Of a stretch of DNA of 64,000 nt, positions 47,601 to 61,133 are shown piece by piece; position 1 is the first letter of the stretch; the number at the start of each line of letters is the position of its first letter. The stretch covers positions 4,491,037 through 4,555,036 of the forward strand of contig LR746274.1 in NCBI GenBank assembly GCA_902729315.2, in the 5' to 3' direction. The notes beneath the pieces were generated by a model, which was given only the letters and a program-made list of their open reading frames with translations, was not told where the DNA came from and made no database searches. This DNA comes from Spirodela intermedia (Eukaryota; Streptophyta; Magnoliopsida; Alismatales; Araceae). The translations under genes and the position numbers were made by a program.

Positions 47601-50600
47601 ATTATGCCTACCTCCATGATAAGGAGTAAGAATAGGAGAAAGGAAAAGACTATGTAACCAATAAAACCATGTAAGGGTTAACGCCACTTGCATTTCATTA
47701 GAAATCATAAAACAAAAACTGTCCCAAGATAGTGTGAACAGAAAAAAATGGTGCCCTTTCTCTCCCTCCTACCTCCCTTCACTTTGTCAGCTTGATATGC
47801 ACAGCCCAATAAGTACCCTTTTATGAGCACCCTCATTTTTCTGATAGATATCAGCCATAGCTAAACAATTACTAATTAATGGTTAGAGTCAATCAACAGC
47901 ATGAAACTATAGGCTACTTCTAAATAACTAATTTCTTTACAAGTTCTTGATAAGCATGTATAATAGTTTTCTATCTTGTTTGATTTTTTCTAATTCATAT
48001 TAATATTTTACATGCATTCATTGTATAATAATTTTAAAATATAGTTGAATATTAATTGATATTGTTTATCATTAACTAAAACAATGTAAGTTGAAATTCA
48101 TAGGATATCCATTATATATGACAATCAAATGACATGTCATTTCATTTTCAAAATTTACTAACTGCATATGAAGAAAAATATTAATGATGAGAATAAAAAT
48201 GTAAGGAGAATAAGTTTTCATATTATTTGATTTTATGTGTAATGAAGATGCTCTGGCACTCTTTTTTTTACCCCTAACTAGCCTTGTGACACTATCATTA
48301 TCACATTTATATCAATCTAGTTCAAATCTTAAAATTGCAATGAAGAATGGTCTTTTTGCTAGTTCTCTTGTAGACTAGATCAAGTACCAAGAGAGGAAGT
48401 GCATTGACTCTCTAACTATTTTAGTATTTTAAAGTGTCTTTGACTTGATTCTTTTGGCCACACATTCTGTCCTAGATTGGCACAAGTTGACTTGGGATGA
48501 CAAAGATCAATTTAGGTCAGCAAAGACTCACTTGTGTCAATATAGTTTAGCATGGGTCAACAAAAACTCCCAGAAAATGGTAGAATGTAGAAAATGCTAG
48601 GGTTATAACGGCACATACTTTATTGATCAACACAAACTTCCACAAGTCACTCTTCAATGATTGGAAATTTTACTAGATCAACACATCCTTTATGCAATAG
48701 TTTTATGATCTATCACCTCACAATAAACATCAAGCCACTAGTTTGCTTTTCCTACCCTCATTAAAGTTACTTTCATAAATTTACTTCAAGTTAAAAATAT
48801 AAATAAAGAACCCCTCATTAATTTCATGTTGAGGGAGCTAGAATAGTTGAGAAAGATTTTGGTGAGGTTTCATGAGCAATTATTGAACGGAAGGTTTGAT
48901 CTGTCATCTACCTAATGTTTAGAAGCTCTTTTTGTGTGTTATTCATCAAGTCCAAAATCTTGATTGTTCAAATCAAATATTTGAGATATGACCAGTTAGA
49001 CTACTATTAGGTTATCAAATCGACTACATCAACCTACAGATGTGTCAGTAAAATATTTTTTAATATATTTAATATTATGAATTTTAAAAATAGGTTTCAC
49101 TTGTTAGAACTCTTTTTCCATGTCTTAGATTTTCCATGATGATAGATTTGTCAAATTTCATAGAATCAATCTCTTTTTCTCTCTCTTGAGATTAAAAAGA
49201 TATGACTTTGCTTGGTCAACTTGATTTGACACACTTCCTCTCTTGTCAACTATTGATTGACTTTACATGCTTTATCTCTCTTCAATTCTTGATTAGTGTA
49301 CACAGTCTCTTTTCAATTCTAGATGCTTTGATAGAAACATATACTTTTTCTTTGATTTTCTGAATATGCATTTTTTAGTGCTCTTTTCTTTATATGAGAC
49401 ATGAAATAGATATGAATTTAATGATTTCAACCACAAATATTTCTCCTAGAAAGAAAAACGAAATTTAATGATTTAGATCTTGATTCTTCAACTGGTGTAG
49501 CAAAACATATTTCAAACTAGATTTTAAGTTTATCTTTAAGTAAATGATTGTTAACATCAACACAATTAAACACAATACTTGTAAATCAAAAAGGAGATGA
49601 AGAGATATTTGGATATGAATCTGAAGAAACACTTGAAATGATGTCAGGTAATATTTGAGGTGATTTTTCTTTACATTAGTTTTACATGATGCTAGAGGTG
49701 TTATCTATATTGAGATGCATTCTCTATATTTGAGACTCCACTTTTTTCTCCATGTAGAGCATATTTTACATATTCTAGAGTTATCAAGATTATGGTGATA
49801 AATATTCTCCAATTATTCTAAATAGGCATAATTGTATTCATACAATGGACATAAGGTTATGTGAAGCTATGAAATTTAAGAAAAGATTCGTTTTTTGAAT
49901 TAAATAAAGCTCCTCTTTCACATTATTGTATAGTTGTTTGTTTCATTCGTTCTTAGGTTTGTTGCCATGTTCAGAATATCTTCATTAAGTTTTTATCAAA
50001 GTACTGTTTGATTGTTGTGGAGTAGGGTAGGTTGTGTGCCCAGACAACATAAGATAAATTCAATTATTGAGAAAGAATTCTCTAGAATTTGAAGAAAAAG
50101 TTGGCCGTACACTTTTGATATGATGAAGAAATGAATAAAGACTACTTCAAGTAAAGACTCTCAAGTAGAAATACTTGACATTACAATTTGATTATTAAAG
50201 AGAGCATAGTTTCATTTCCCTAGGGATTTCGGCTGGAGAATCTCTTTACGTTATAATCATTGATTTGGGTGATAGATAGTTAGATGGATAAATAGATAGA
50301 TAGGGGGGGGAGAGAGAGAGAGAGAGAGTCATGCAGGTGATCATAGTGACACTGCATACTGAGATAAAGGCTTTGGGTATTTAGGGTGGATCCTATGACA
50401 GCAAGAATCCATGACAGATTTGTACACCTTAAATAGGCCAACTTTTCATTTAGTTCAGTCTTTTGGGCGGGCCTAAACTAGATGCTACTACGGGCTTTTG
50501 AGCATGCACAGCCCATTAAGATACGCTTGTGCTATTTACTCAAAAACTATATGATTACTAGTTTCAAAAGTCACAAATATTCAGGAGTTCAGGCCTGAAC

Positions 50601-50732
50601 CGCTTTAGACTTTCATATATGCACCCTAAGTGATTTGGAATTTTCAAATGTTCCTATTTTCGTTTCGGTAAGAGTCTAGAGGGATTGGCTTTTTAGCTTT
50701 ACAGGACTACATATACGAACACAATATTTTGT
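44661..50732. other. AT-rich intergenic, no gene recognised
   Basis: Six kilobases with no open frame over 60 codons and no recognised motif. A short (GATA)n-type and (GA)n tract lies at about 50273-50328. Confidence 0.45.
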
Positions 50733-51550
50733 CTGGTAAAAATAATATTTCCGAGCTCGTCGGTGATCAAGACCGTAGTAGTACGTCACATTGGCGGTGG
50801 TCCAGGATAGTTAATGTGATCCCCCATCCGGGGAAGCTTCCCGGCAAGTCAGGCCAGATCAATGGGCGTATTCGGGGAGGACCATCCCTATTCCGGGGGC
50901 TCACTTCCAGGGGGACCACTGGTCCCCGGGTCTCACCGCAGCCATCCTCCGTTGCCCGTTCAACACTGGGGGGATAGCTCATCTACCCTACCCTACTCGG
51001 GCAAGTTGCGTGTCTAGAAGATGCATATCAGATGCATAAGAAAACGCCTCAGCGGGGACCAGGTACCATGCCCACGGTGGGCTACATGGTATCAGGAATG
51101 CGGAGGAGATGAACGGGTGCACCTAAGTCGTAGTACATTCCCGGATTATTCCGATCACTGTGTAGACCCGGCGCAGGTGGTAGACCACATGTGGACCCCG
51201 TGAGAGCTTCTTAATTGGCACGAGGCTGCATGGCGTTAAAGACTCTTTGCCTCACAAATGTGTCGCCCTCACGTTGAATGTGCCGAGTAATGGATAGAGG
51301 CAACATCACCATCCCACACAGGTGGAGGATGAACGTGCGAGGATTTGGTTAACCGCTTAAGGTCCCAATCAGGCAACGGAGGATGATATTAAACCTCCTT
51401 GAGGATGAACACAACGTCTAACCTCCAAGTATCTCCCACATGATTGACACTGATTTGACGGGCATCGGAAAACGAATCAGTAGACCTGTTAACGGCAAGA
51501 ATCGTTGCATATCCTCCAATCCCTGTTGGGACATTCCTTGTATTCTCATG
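50733..51550 (+). mobile_element. GC-rich element with primer-site core, copy 1
   Basis: First of three related elements. It starts near 'ctggtaaaaataatat' and is GC-rich for about 350 bases to 'ctaca', which is directly followed by TGGTATCAG (51087-51095), the core of the tRNA-Met primer site. About 230 bases on comes 'cacacaggtggaggatgaa' with 'gaggatttggtta' and 'ggtcccaatca', shared with the other copies. It ends near 'attctcatgtg'. This suits a left LTR plus a short internal part of a small or decayed LTR element, but I could not find a matching right LTR. No coding region. Confidence 0.5.
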
Positions 51551-52142
51551 TGAAATATTATGTGGGGCGGGTTCTTAATTTCGCTCTTCATATTTAATGT
51601 TACATTTTAATTTACTAAATTTATTTCTGTTTCATCTGCTATATCGATTGAACCTTTCATTTACGCAATTTCAATTCTATACTTGGCTTTTCCATATACA
51701 AAGGGAATGATTGTCAATTGGTAAAAGCTGTACTTTAATTATATTTCTTATTGTGGAGAATTTCCCATATATATATACAATGAACATTAGAGATGAGGGT
51801 AGGCTTTGGAACGTCAGATTGACTTTCGAACATGTAATATGTAGTGTGGTCTAAAGATTACCTTAGATATATGTACATGCCTAATTAAGGAACATAGGTC
51901 CTTGATAATTTTTCAAACAGCCCAAAGTAGGTTAGCCCACTGGGATTGAGAAACACTTTAAGTCACCTCCAAACACCTCACATGCATCAGGGCCATGGTG
52001 ATTGCAGGCTCTCCGTAGTCCACCTTGACTTTTCAAGATGAAGTTCAAAAAAAACAAGCTCTGACGTGTCTAGTCTTTCTCTAGGCTGTATCCATAAGGT
52101 CTTGATCGCACCTCTCTACAAATACATATATTTTTGTACATC
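51551..52142. other. Intergenic, nothing recognised
   Basis: AT-rich DNA between the GC-rich element and the CT satellite. Confidence 0.4.
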
Positions 52143-53170
52143 CTCTCTCTCTATATATAAATGTATATCTTCCCATCTCTCTACTTCTCTCCTCTCTCTC
52201 TATCTCTCTCATCTCTCTCCTCTCTATCTACCTATCTCTCTCATCTCTCTCCTCTCTGTGTGTCTGTATCTCTGTATCTATCTCCCTTCTCTCTATCTCT
52301 CTCATCTTTCTCCTCTCTTTCTCTATATCTCTGTCTCTATCTTCTCTCTCCTCTCTCTCTCTATTTTTGTCTCTGTATCTCTCCCCTCTCTATCTCTCTA
52401 TCTTTCTCATCTCTCTCCTCTCCCTGTATCTCAGTATCTCTCTCCTCTCTCTATCTATCCCTCTCTCTTTATATATCTCTATCTCTTTCCCTCTCTATAT
52501 ATCTCTCTCATCTCTCTCCTCTCTCTCTCTCTATCTATCCCTCTCTCTTTATATATCTATCTTTCTTTGTATCTCTATATCTCTCTCCTTTCGCTATGTC
52601 TCTCATCTCTCTCTTCTCTCTCTATCTTTGTCTTTGTATCTCTCTTCTCTCTCTCTCTCTATCTATCTCTCTCATCTCTCTGCTCTCTCTATATCTTGGT
52701 ATCTCTCTTCTCTTTGTATCTATCTCTCTCATCTCTCTCCTCTCTCTCTCTCTATCTATCTCTCTCTCTTTATATATCTCTCTCTTTCCCTCTCTATATA
52801 TCTCTCTCATCTCTCTCCTCTCTCTCTCTCTATCTATCCCTCTCTCTTTATATATCTCTCTCTTCCTCTCTATATATCTCTCTCATCTCTCTCCTCTCTC
52901 TCTCTCTATCTATCCCTCTCTTTTTATATCTATCTCCTTTCTATATATCTCTCTCATCTCTCCTCTCTCTCTATCTTCCTCTCTCTATATATCTCTCTAT
53001 CATCTCTCATCTCTCTCCTCTCTCTCTCTCTCTATCTATCCCTCTCTCTTTATATATCTATCTTTTCCCTCTCTATATATCTCTCTCATCTCTCTTCTCT
53101 CTATCTCTCTCTCATTTCTCTCCTCTCTCTCTTTCCCTCCCTCGTCCCCCCTCTCTCTTTCTCTTCACAT
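52143..53170 (+). repeat. Polypyrimidine minisatellite (~74-base unit)
   Basis: One kilobase of CT-rich DNA. A unit containing 'cctctctctttatatatct', 'ctctatatatctctctcatc' and 'tctctcctctctctct' recurs about every 74-80 bases (for example at about 52467, 52541, 52767, 52840, 53041). All three plus frames stay open for long stretches (up to 383 codons) only because the repeat lacks stops; their Ser/Leu/Tyr/Ile products are not real proteins. Confidence 0.95.
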
Positions 53171-56100
53171 CAACCTTTAAACCTAGTTTTCCAAATTTAA
53201 TTTCTCCCTCAACTTAGTCACAAGCCCATATAGATATCACTTGGAGACAACATGAACATGCATTGGCACATGGAAATATGATATTATTTGCACATCCACA
53301 AGAACAAATGAAAGTTGGCACATAGATAAAGTTACAAGAATAATGGAAACGTCATAAAATCGTAATTATTCAACCTTCCCAAAGGAATTGGTTCCTATAA
53401 TGAGGAAGGTAAATTGTTAGGTGTCAACATTAGCTTTGGTCAATAGAAGCATTATGAAGTCTCTAAGAGTCGAAGCCTTTAAATAGAGGGCAATTGAGAG
53501 GAATACATCAAACTAAAATTTACTTGTATCTGATATGAAGTCACTCGATACTGCATAAATGTGGTACAGAGGAGCCATCATGATTTTGAAAGGGTTTTGG
53601 ATTTTTTAAGGACTAACATTAATATATATGTATATATATATATGAATTTATCTTTTTGTGAAAGTTAATTCAATTTGAACCATGCAAATAGTTGGATGTG
53701 CAATTCAAACTATGATCTCAAGATGTTAGTAGTATGTCACGCAATTTGAAAGGACAATGTTAGGTTTTATTTCAATTTATTTATGATGCATCATTTGTTT
53801 AAAATCACTCCATCTCGTTCATTGAGTATAAATAATTAGGTTTATACCCATAACCCCCCTAACACATTCATTTAATTAATACAAGTAGACCTAGGTACAT
53901 ACCTTATCACTCCAACACATCCATTGAGACTCACACTCTCTTCACTCCCGTTTCTTCAAAACATTAGTTGTTATGGTAATAACCCAGTCCTTTGCACCTT
54001 TGAATTTACTTGAAGCTTCAAACTTTGATTGATGGTGAGGTTTGAACAAATATAGGGGTCTAATCATCATCAAGATGATGGCAAGGAATTAAAGCACACC
54101 TTCAGTCAACAGGGCATTTGGTGTTGGCAACACCCCTTGGGTCAAGGAAGGCGGCATGGTGTGATCAATTGCGTGACCAGATCTTCCACCATTGTCCTCC
54201 TTTTGTAGATGTCCTTATTATTCTTATTTGTCGGCTGCAACTCTCAGTAGGATCCACTACCACCCACATTAAGATAGGAAAAATTAGTTTTTTTATTTTT
54301 TCTATGGTAAGTACATTTTTGTCTAGCTTTGGCTTGATTGTTTTTATTCCTTTGACAATCCATATCTTGGCGAAAAAAACCTAATACATTTCCACTTTAA
54401 GTTAAACTAATTATATTTATTTCTATTTTGGTATATCTTGGGAGTGTACAACGGAGAAGGGTCGCCATGAAATTAGTGTTTAATTAAGCTGATGTTTTGA
54501 TATACCGTTCCCTAGTGTATTCCTTGGAGTAAATTAGCTGAGAATTCGGCGCCTCTGAAAGGCGGCGATTGTATGAACGAGAAGATGGCGTAGTCAACGG
54601 TCAGGGGGAAAAACGACAAAGTAGTACTTTTGAGCTTTTTTAATGGGGCACGCACTGCTGGCAATCTGGTAAGAGGCGAGCAAGCAGGAGTCGCAGAAGA
54701 AAGGTCCACCGGCGGCTAACGACTAGGTTTGACCGCGACATGATCATTATCCTGTTATCCCCCCGCGGCTTCCCACTTTATCCGATAAGAGAATGCACAC
54801 CAAGTCAACAATTTTCGTTATTTAAAAGCTCAAGATATTTATGGTATTTTTTTAATAATTAACCGAGCATTATCTCTCCAAATCACCCAAAAATGAATTT
54901 GTGTAAGAGAGGCAAACGTTGTGCACGGGCCTTATTCAGCTATCTAGATACCTTCTTTTTCTATCGTAATAGATTTCAAATGAATTTCACTGTGTAATCT
55001 ATGTGCGGGATTATTTCTGGTAAACTCTCTCACTAAGAAGTATGATTTACTTATATTTTTTTTAGTAAACAAAGCCCGTTTGTGTATGCAATGCAAAAAA
55101 TAACATGTTTGTTTTGTTTTATCTTCTTTAAAGTAAAATATAATATAACATCATATTGACGTCTTTTTTAGATATTTTTACCAACCAGATCAGTATTCTC
55201 GTGGATCAACTAATATGAGTAATCCCATCTTCAGGGTAGGACATAAGTTAGTATGATTCTCTTGAGCATACTAGATCTCTCACCTAAATTAGTCTAACCT
55301 CCTAAAATCACCTTTTGTGCGCATTATTTCATATTTTTGGAATAAAGATATTGTAAAAGAACTAAACCAGTGAAAAACACATGATTATCTTTAAATTTTA
55401 ATACATTGGAAAAATCTCATTCTCCAAGATGTGAGAGATTTTCCTCATTTTAAAGTGCAAAAGGGCTGTAGCTAGGAGGTTGATTTGCAGCAGCTACCAA
55501 TAGGCTGGAGCTGGTAGATGTAAATGAGATGGCTTGGTAAAATAGCAACTGTAGTAGAAGTTGGGAGGATGCCAAAAGATAGAAGGAAATCCAGTACATA
55601 TGAGATAAGCCCTGCTTGAGGTGGTAATTATGATGGCGGTGCTTAGTAGCAACTTGCAAAAGATTCATCATGTCATCTATAACCCAAGTGGGGCCTTCAA
55701 CATAAATCCTAAACTTTAGGGTGTTGAGAATTTGATCATTTTTTTCTTGACCGATTTTCAGTTGGTTTAGTTATCTGACTTACTTTATGTTAATTCATAT
55801 TATAAGCTTAATGTAAAATTATCAACTGCATATTAAGATATTACCCTTTTTCATTATTGAAATACTCAAGACTCTCAAAGCTAACAAATCTTACTAGAGA
55901 AGTGAAGCTTTGAGAAATGGAAGGTGGTTACAAATCTCAAGGCTCTCCTCTGTTCAGTTTTTGGCTGAACTGGAAGAACAAAATTAGTAAAACCATGAAA
56001 TACCCTCAACATAATATGCTCATTTTCTAATAAATTATGGCATGGCATGACTTCATAATAGATGACTTATTATGGTTAAAGAAAATTAGAACTAAGGGGG

Positions 56101-58072
56101 AAATTTCGCTATGTTTTTGTGATCTTACCTTCACTGCATTAGAATCTTTGATAATTTGATGGACAACAAAATCTACATAAACCGTTTGGCACATCAAAGA
56201 AAACATGGTGAAACCATTATTAAAGATGGATAGATCACTATATTAGAAACCATTATGATGAAACTATTTATTTACTGGAAGTATTATTAAGAGATACAAT
56301 CTAAAACATACACAAATGTAATTAAATTTTAAGAAGTAGGTTATTTAATACAAAAATATCATGATCATTTGATGCTTATATTTTTGTATTAAATTGTGTA
56401 GATGAAAATTTAATATTTAATTCAATGAAGAAGGAAATATTACTATAATTAATACTTCAAACACAACTTAAAAGGTCAGAAGAAAATGTATTAAAATTTA
56501 TAATGCCAAACTAGTCATCACAAGGGAACATATTGCCTTTTGTTTAAAGAAAAGCATGCAAACATTAGCATGAGGAAGCAAGTTTAGGAAATCAATAACA
56601 ATGAAAAACTTACATTCTTGGTCTCTATTGATTGCAATAAATTATCTACTACAAGATCATTATGAAGCATAATGGAGGATAATATTTCAATTAGAAATCA
56701 ATATCCACATCTCCCCCAAAAATTGATGGTTGTCAAATAAATAATGAAACTAAAAAAATGATGTAAATGTTCAACATGATATTTCTCAAGGCTATGTTGT
56801 TTTTTGTACGTCATGGGAGGATGCTGACATGTATTAAATGTTACACTTATGCCTACATAGGTTTAGTCTATCAAATCCTCTCATGTTTCTTATGTTAACA
56901 ATGATCATAGTATCCAAATGGATGGTTGAATCCACTACTTTCATTGTTCAAAGAATATGAATCAAATCATATTATCGCAATAATGTTACCGACATGTAGT
57001 AGAATGCTCAAAGTGTTGAATCATTATGTATGATTGAAATAACATGGTAATATGCTTAAAACATTGGATCACCCTCTGGGTTCAATGACGATGTAGATAT
57101 GAAAAAGGAAAGTAGTAATCCGCCTCTGCATTTTGTGATGGCACTGAAATCTTCTAATGATGCCTCTAAATATATACATACACATTAGAAGCATGAAAAA
57201 GTACACTTTATCCCAAATGCAACTAAATGGAGATGCTTTTTTCATTATCGCATAAAGTACATGGCAGTCTTACACGTTAGAAGATCAGTGAAACTGTTGA
57301 AACTAGTTCCATTGCTTGAAACTTGCTGGGCCTACACTAGTTGACGATCAAGTTTATGGTCTTAACAACTTTCAGAGAAACCGTGTATAGGCAAAGAAAG
57401 TTGCTTCCAGTAGGGACTATTTCTGGTTTTGCACGAGTTACAGTGACGGGCTACAGCCCAATCCTTGGGATGGAAACAAGGCAAAGGGATGCCGGGCATG
57501 CATTGAGTTCAGACAGGAAGGTAGGGAAGGAAGGCTGAAGATATGGGCAGATGGGGGATACGTGGGAGGTTCAAGTCTGGGCACAAAAATGATTGGCTTA
57601 TAAATAATTGATCAACTCTGTGAAGAGAAGAAAACAAAGAAATCACTAGATAGAGAGGAAGATGAGAGATAAATAGGGAATCAAGAAGGAGAGAGCTTAG
57701 AGTTGCTACAAAAATCACTTTCTCTCGCGTTCTCTACAAAACAATTAAGAATTTCTACTAATGAAGAGGACATAGAACGAGCACAAAGAGAGAATCGACT
57801 ACTGGAATTCGGTCAAGAGGTCCAACTGAATAGTCATCTTAATTGTGGATCCAGATCTCAACCTGAATGGAGATCTAAGTCTCATATGCTTATTTAAACA
57901 ATAAATTATTATTGTTTTGGGTACAAATAACGAAAATTCGGATATTTTCCTCTTCATGTTAATTTGATGATCGTCTACGTTAATATTTTAAAGTTTAAAA
58001 CTTTTTTATTCTATAGATAGAAGCATTAGCTTAACAGGTTCATAGGCGTATATAAACGAATCAATTATTATC
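53171..58072. other. Intergenic, no gene recognised
   Basis: Mostly AT-rich with a (TA)n at about 53620-53643. The patch at 54530-54780 has higher GC and a 65-codon minus frame (54512-54709) with no recognisable domain. Frames at 55450-55671 and 57341-57897 are also unrecognised. Confidence 0.4.
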
Positions 58073-58915
58073 GATGGTAAATATTATTAGGTTTTCGAAC
58101 GCGTCGGCAATCAATACTCTTGATCGCCGCATCGGCGATGGCGAAGATAGTTACTGCGCTCCCGCGTTATCCGCGGACGACCCCAGGGGAGCTAGAACAC
58201 AATGACCCGCATGGCCCCCATCCCCCGTAGTGGACGAGCCCCCCCGGGGGTGTATGCAGCAGCCATGACGACCCGTCCTCCGGCAGGTTCCGCTTTCGCC
58301 GACGCCACCGTAGGGTCCGCACCCCATACCGCGCGTCCTACAACTGCCTCACTTAGATGACCCCTCAACACCAGATACCCTTAAACTAATCATTCACTCT
58401 GCATTCGTTGGCGTCCGTTGCACACTGAATATTAGACGAAAGGCCTTCTTGAGGCCGGGAAACATGAACACGGTAGGTAACATGGTATCAGGACTGTGAA
58501 GAGAATAAGTAGTGCACTCGAAGGCTTGATAGATTGCCTGCGATTAATGGGCACTATGAGAACCGCGCACATGCGCGGCTCGCCGAGTTTAAGGCGGCGC
58601 GGTATGGGGCACGTAAAAAAAAAGAGTATTTACCTCATAAATGGAGTAGCTGTAATCATCATGTCACACAGGTGGGGGATGAATTTGTGAGGATATGGTT
58701 AGCCAGTTCGGGTCGACGTTAAGGACTCTGGTTCCCATCATGCCTTGGAGGGGGACCCAAGTTTTAATCTCCATAATTGATGACAATGACCACTAACTTG
58801 TATGCATTTCCACACGATCGTTGATGATGCCGATATGCTTCAAAAACCAAATCAATAGGTTGGATTTGTCACATATTATACGCTCCTAGTTGGAACGTCA
58901 CTTTATGTTCATGTG
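58073..58915 (+). mobile_element. GC-rich element with primer-site core, copy 2
   Basis: Same layout as the element at 50733: 'gatggtaaatattattagg' at the left, about 400 GC-rich bases, 'ggtaaca' directly before TGGTATCAG (58483-58491), then 'cacacaggtgggggatgaat' with 'gaggatatggttagcc' and 'ggttcccatcatgcc', and an end near 'gttcatgtg'. The copies are diverged, so the family is old or under no constraint. No coding region. Confidence 0.5.
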
Positions 58916-60842
58916 ACCACGAACCATGTCCATTTGTCTTTGCATATCCGCCCCTCTGCCTTTGATGTGACAAGATGTCACATTGACGTAAAAGAGAATA
59001 AAAAAGGTTGCAATATTAGGTTGGTCAGACTCACAAATAAAGTCTTACTCCCCCCTTGAATTTTGGAATTCGTGTTTTTTAAGTTTATTTCACATGTTTT
59101 TCCATGCGCTTTCAACACTATGTAAATCTGTAATTTTGAGAAAAAAAATTAAAACGTTATGACTTCATTATTTAATTCTACGGAATTTATAGTTTTCACA
59201 TGAAAATTTTCATAATAAATGTTACTATTGAGAGAGATGGGAATACCATGAATTTATATAAAAAACGTCACACGATCCATGATCCGGGTGTTTGTAGTTT
59301 TTTAATACTTTGGTAGATAGGAGTTTTATCTATGTAATTGAACGTTAAGGGGGCCGTTGACATTCCAACAAGAGATAGAATTTGCATACGCGTGTCACCG
59401 CTTTAGCCAAAAGATGGCCCTTCTTAAGCACGCTTGATGAATTAATAGGCTCAGGTGTCCAAGAGCGTAGAGTTGACTGCCCTTGAGTCTGACGAGTTGA
59501 CTACTCCATTGCGGGAAATCCTGTCCCACCGTGATTCACACTAAGACCGGATAAAACAATGGGTTCGGACGGATCTCGATTTCCTCTGTTTGAACCTCGA
59601 ACGACATGGCAATCTAGCCGGGTGCCAAAACTCTGTGATTACCTATTTGGCAGTGTATCTGTGTGTGTGTGGAACTATCGGTGCATAGGTATGGGGTCGA
59701 GCTTCAAAGAGTATCCGTGCATAGGCAGTGTTCTGCACGTCACTCATTTTTTGGTTTTCTTTCGGCTTAAGCCTGACGTAGGTATCTCCGCTCGGGGACT
59801 CACGGTACGGACACGAGGTGTCTCGATGCTCTAGAACCCTATTCCCAACTCCACAGAGCGTTGTCCATTTGGGGATCGGTCTCTCCTTCATTGAAGAAGG
59901 TGACAACCCCAGTTGTGTCTGTTGCACTGGATTTGCATTAGTTGAGACCTAAATCATCGAAGCCTCTGAGAATTCTCATTACCGTAGGGATCCATGGAGG
60001 CCATTTATTTTTGAATCCAAAGTAATCCATCCATGTATGATGATGTCATGTATGTGAACGTGTTACATAACTTGGATGATCCCAACCCGAACTTGTTGCA
60101 TGCAGGAAGAAACTTAGGTGTCTATACTATGATCTGAAAAACTTGTGAGGTCCTTAGATTTTACTCCAACCCACTTAGCATGCGTTGATTATATTATGGC
60201 CGTAGAATCAGTAGAATTAGGCTCGTACACCTGCTCCCCTCCAACACATATTTATTAAATGCATATTCCTCACACGCTCTTCTCTACCGCACTTTCGTCG
60301 ACTCGTTGCGCCTTTAACCAACTAGTATTGATTGCTATCTATCTCTCTGCTTGTAAAATATTAGCTTTGATCATAACCCAACTAATGTCTTAATTGCTTT
60401 ATAGTGAAGTGTGAACACATCAAGAGCTCAGTAGATCTTCTAGAAAAAGGTGGGGCACAAATTGTTGGGATTCCGAGGTCGGCTGTGGCCTATGGGATCA
60501 AGAGAGAGGTATGAGCCAGTTGACTATGTGTGAACACAAGATGGATAGTCAACTTCCTCTGGACGCCTACTTTTTACTCTTAATGGCATTAAACGATCAA
60601 ATAGGGCTATCTAACAATTTCATTGATCGAGAAAAAAGGAGCATACTGAAGCCTTCAATCGTATATTAATGTGATTCTAGAGCAAAATTACTCTTATTCC
60701 TCCTTTTCGTTGAAGCTAATATTGTGGCAGGTGAATGAAAAAACAGGCTAAATTTATTTATGAGACGGCTCTTAAGTTAATAAAATTTAGTAATAAATAT
60801 AATATTTCTGTTTTCTACGAAAATGTGATGAATCATTCCGTC
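58916..60842. other. Intergenic, no gene recognised
   Basis: Mixed composition. A higher-GC stretch at 59540-59960 holds overlapping small frames on both strands (59559-59834 plus, 59643-59927 minus) with no domain. Confidence 0.4.
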
Positions 60843-61133
60843 TTATTTTGGTGCTTCGATCACTCGAGGAACCTGAAGAACTACTGGAGGATCTACTGAA
60901 ACTACTAGGATCTGCTTGTCACCTCTTTTGATATTAAAATAGCTGGAAGAAGGATGTCGGCACCCTGAAGCTACGAAGTCATCGTCGTGTGAACGCAAAA
61001 ATGACCTAGTCAACGACGGCAGTCCGAGATTTCGGAAACAGCCAAGAGAGTGCTTTTCAGCGATCCGTGGACGGGACAGCTTTCTTATCCCGCAACCGGC
61101 GGCGGCGGCGGCGGCGCCCTTACTTGATCCCAT
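60843..61133 (-). CDS. Small hypothetical protein or exon
   Basis: A 96-codon minus frame begins MGSSKGAAAAAAGCGIRKLS and continues basic and Ser-rich to a stop at 60843. Its GC-rich start in otherwise AT-rich DNA and its fairly even composition make it more gene-like than other small frames here. I recognise no family, signal peptide or membrane segment. The sequence CAAGTAAGG early in it would also fit a splice donor, so it might be a first exon instead. Chance is a serious alternative. Confidence 0.2.
   Translation of the reverse strand: MGSSKGAAAAAAGCGIRKLSRPRIAEKHSLGCFRNLGLPSLTRSFLRSHDDDFVASGCRHPSSSYFNIKRGDKQILVVSVDPPVVLQVPRVIEAPK

Noticed and set aside
52066-53217. Open frames of 383, 339 and 277 codons on the plus strand
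   Set aside because: They are translations of the CT minisatellite in three frames, with only Ser, Leu, Tyr, Ile and similar residues. No domain, and all frames are open at once.
54512-54709. 65-codon minus frame
   Set aside because: Short, no domain, no splice context; the patch's higher GC alone is not enough to call a gene.
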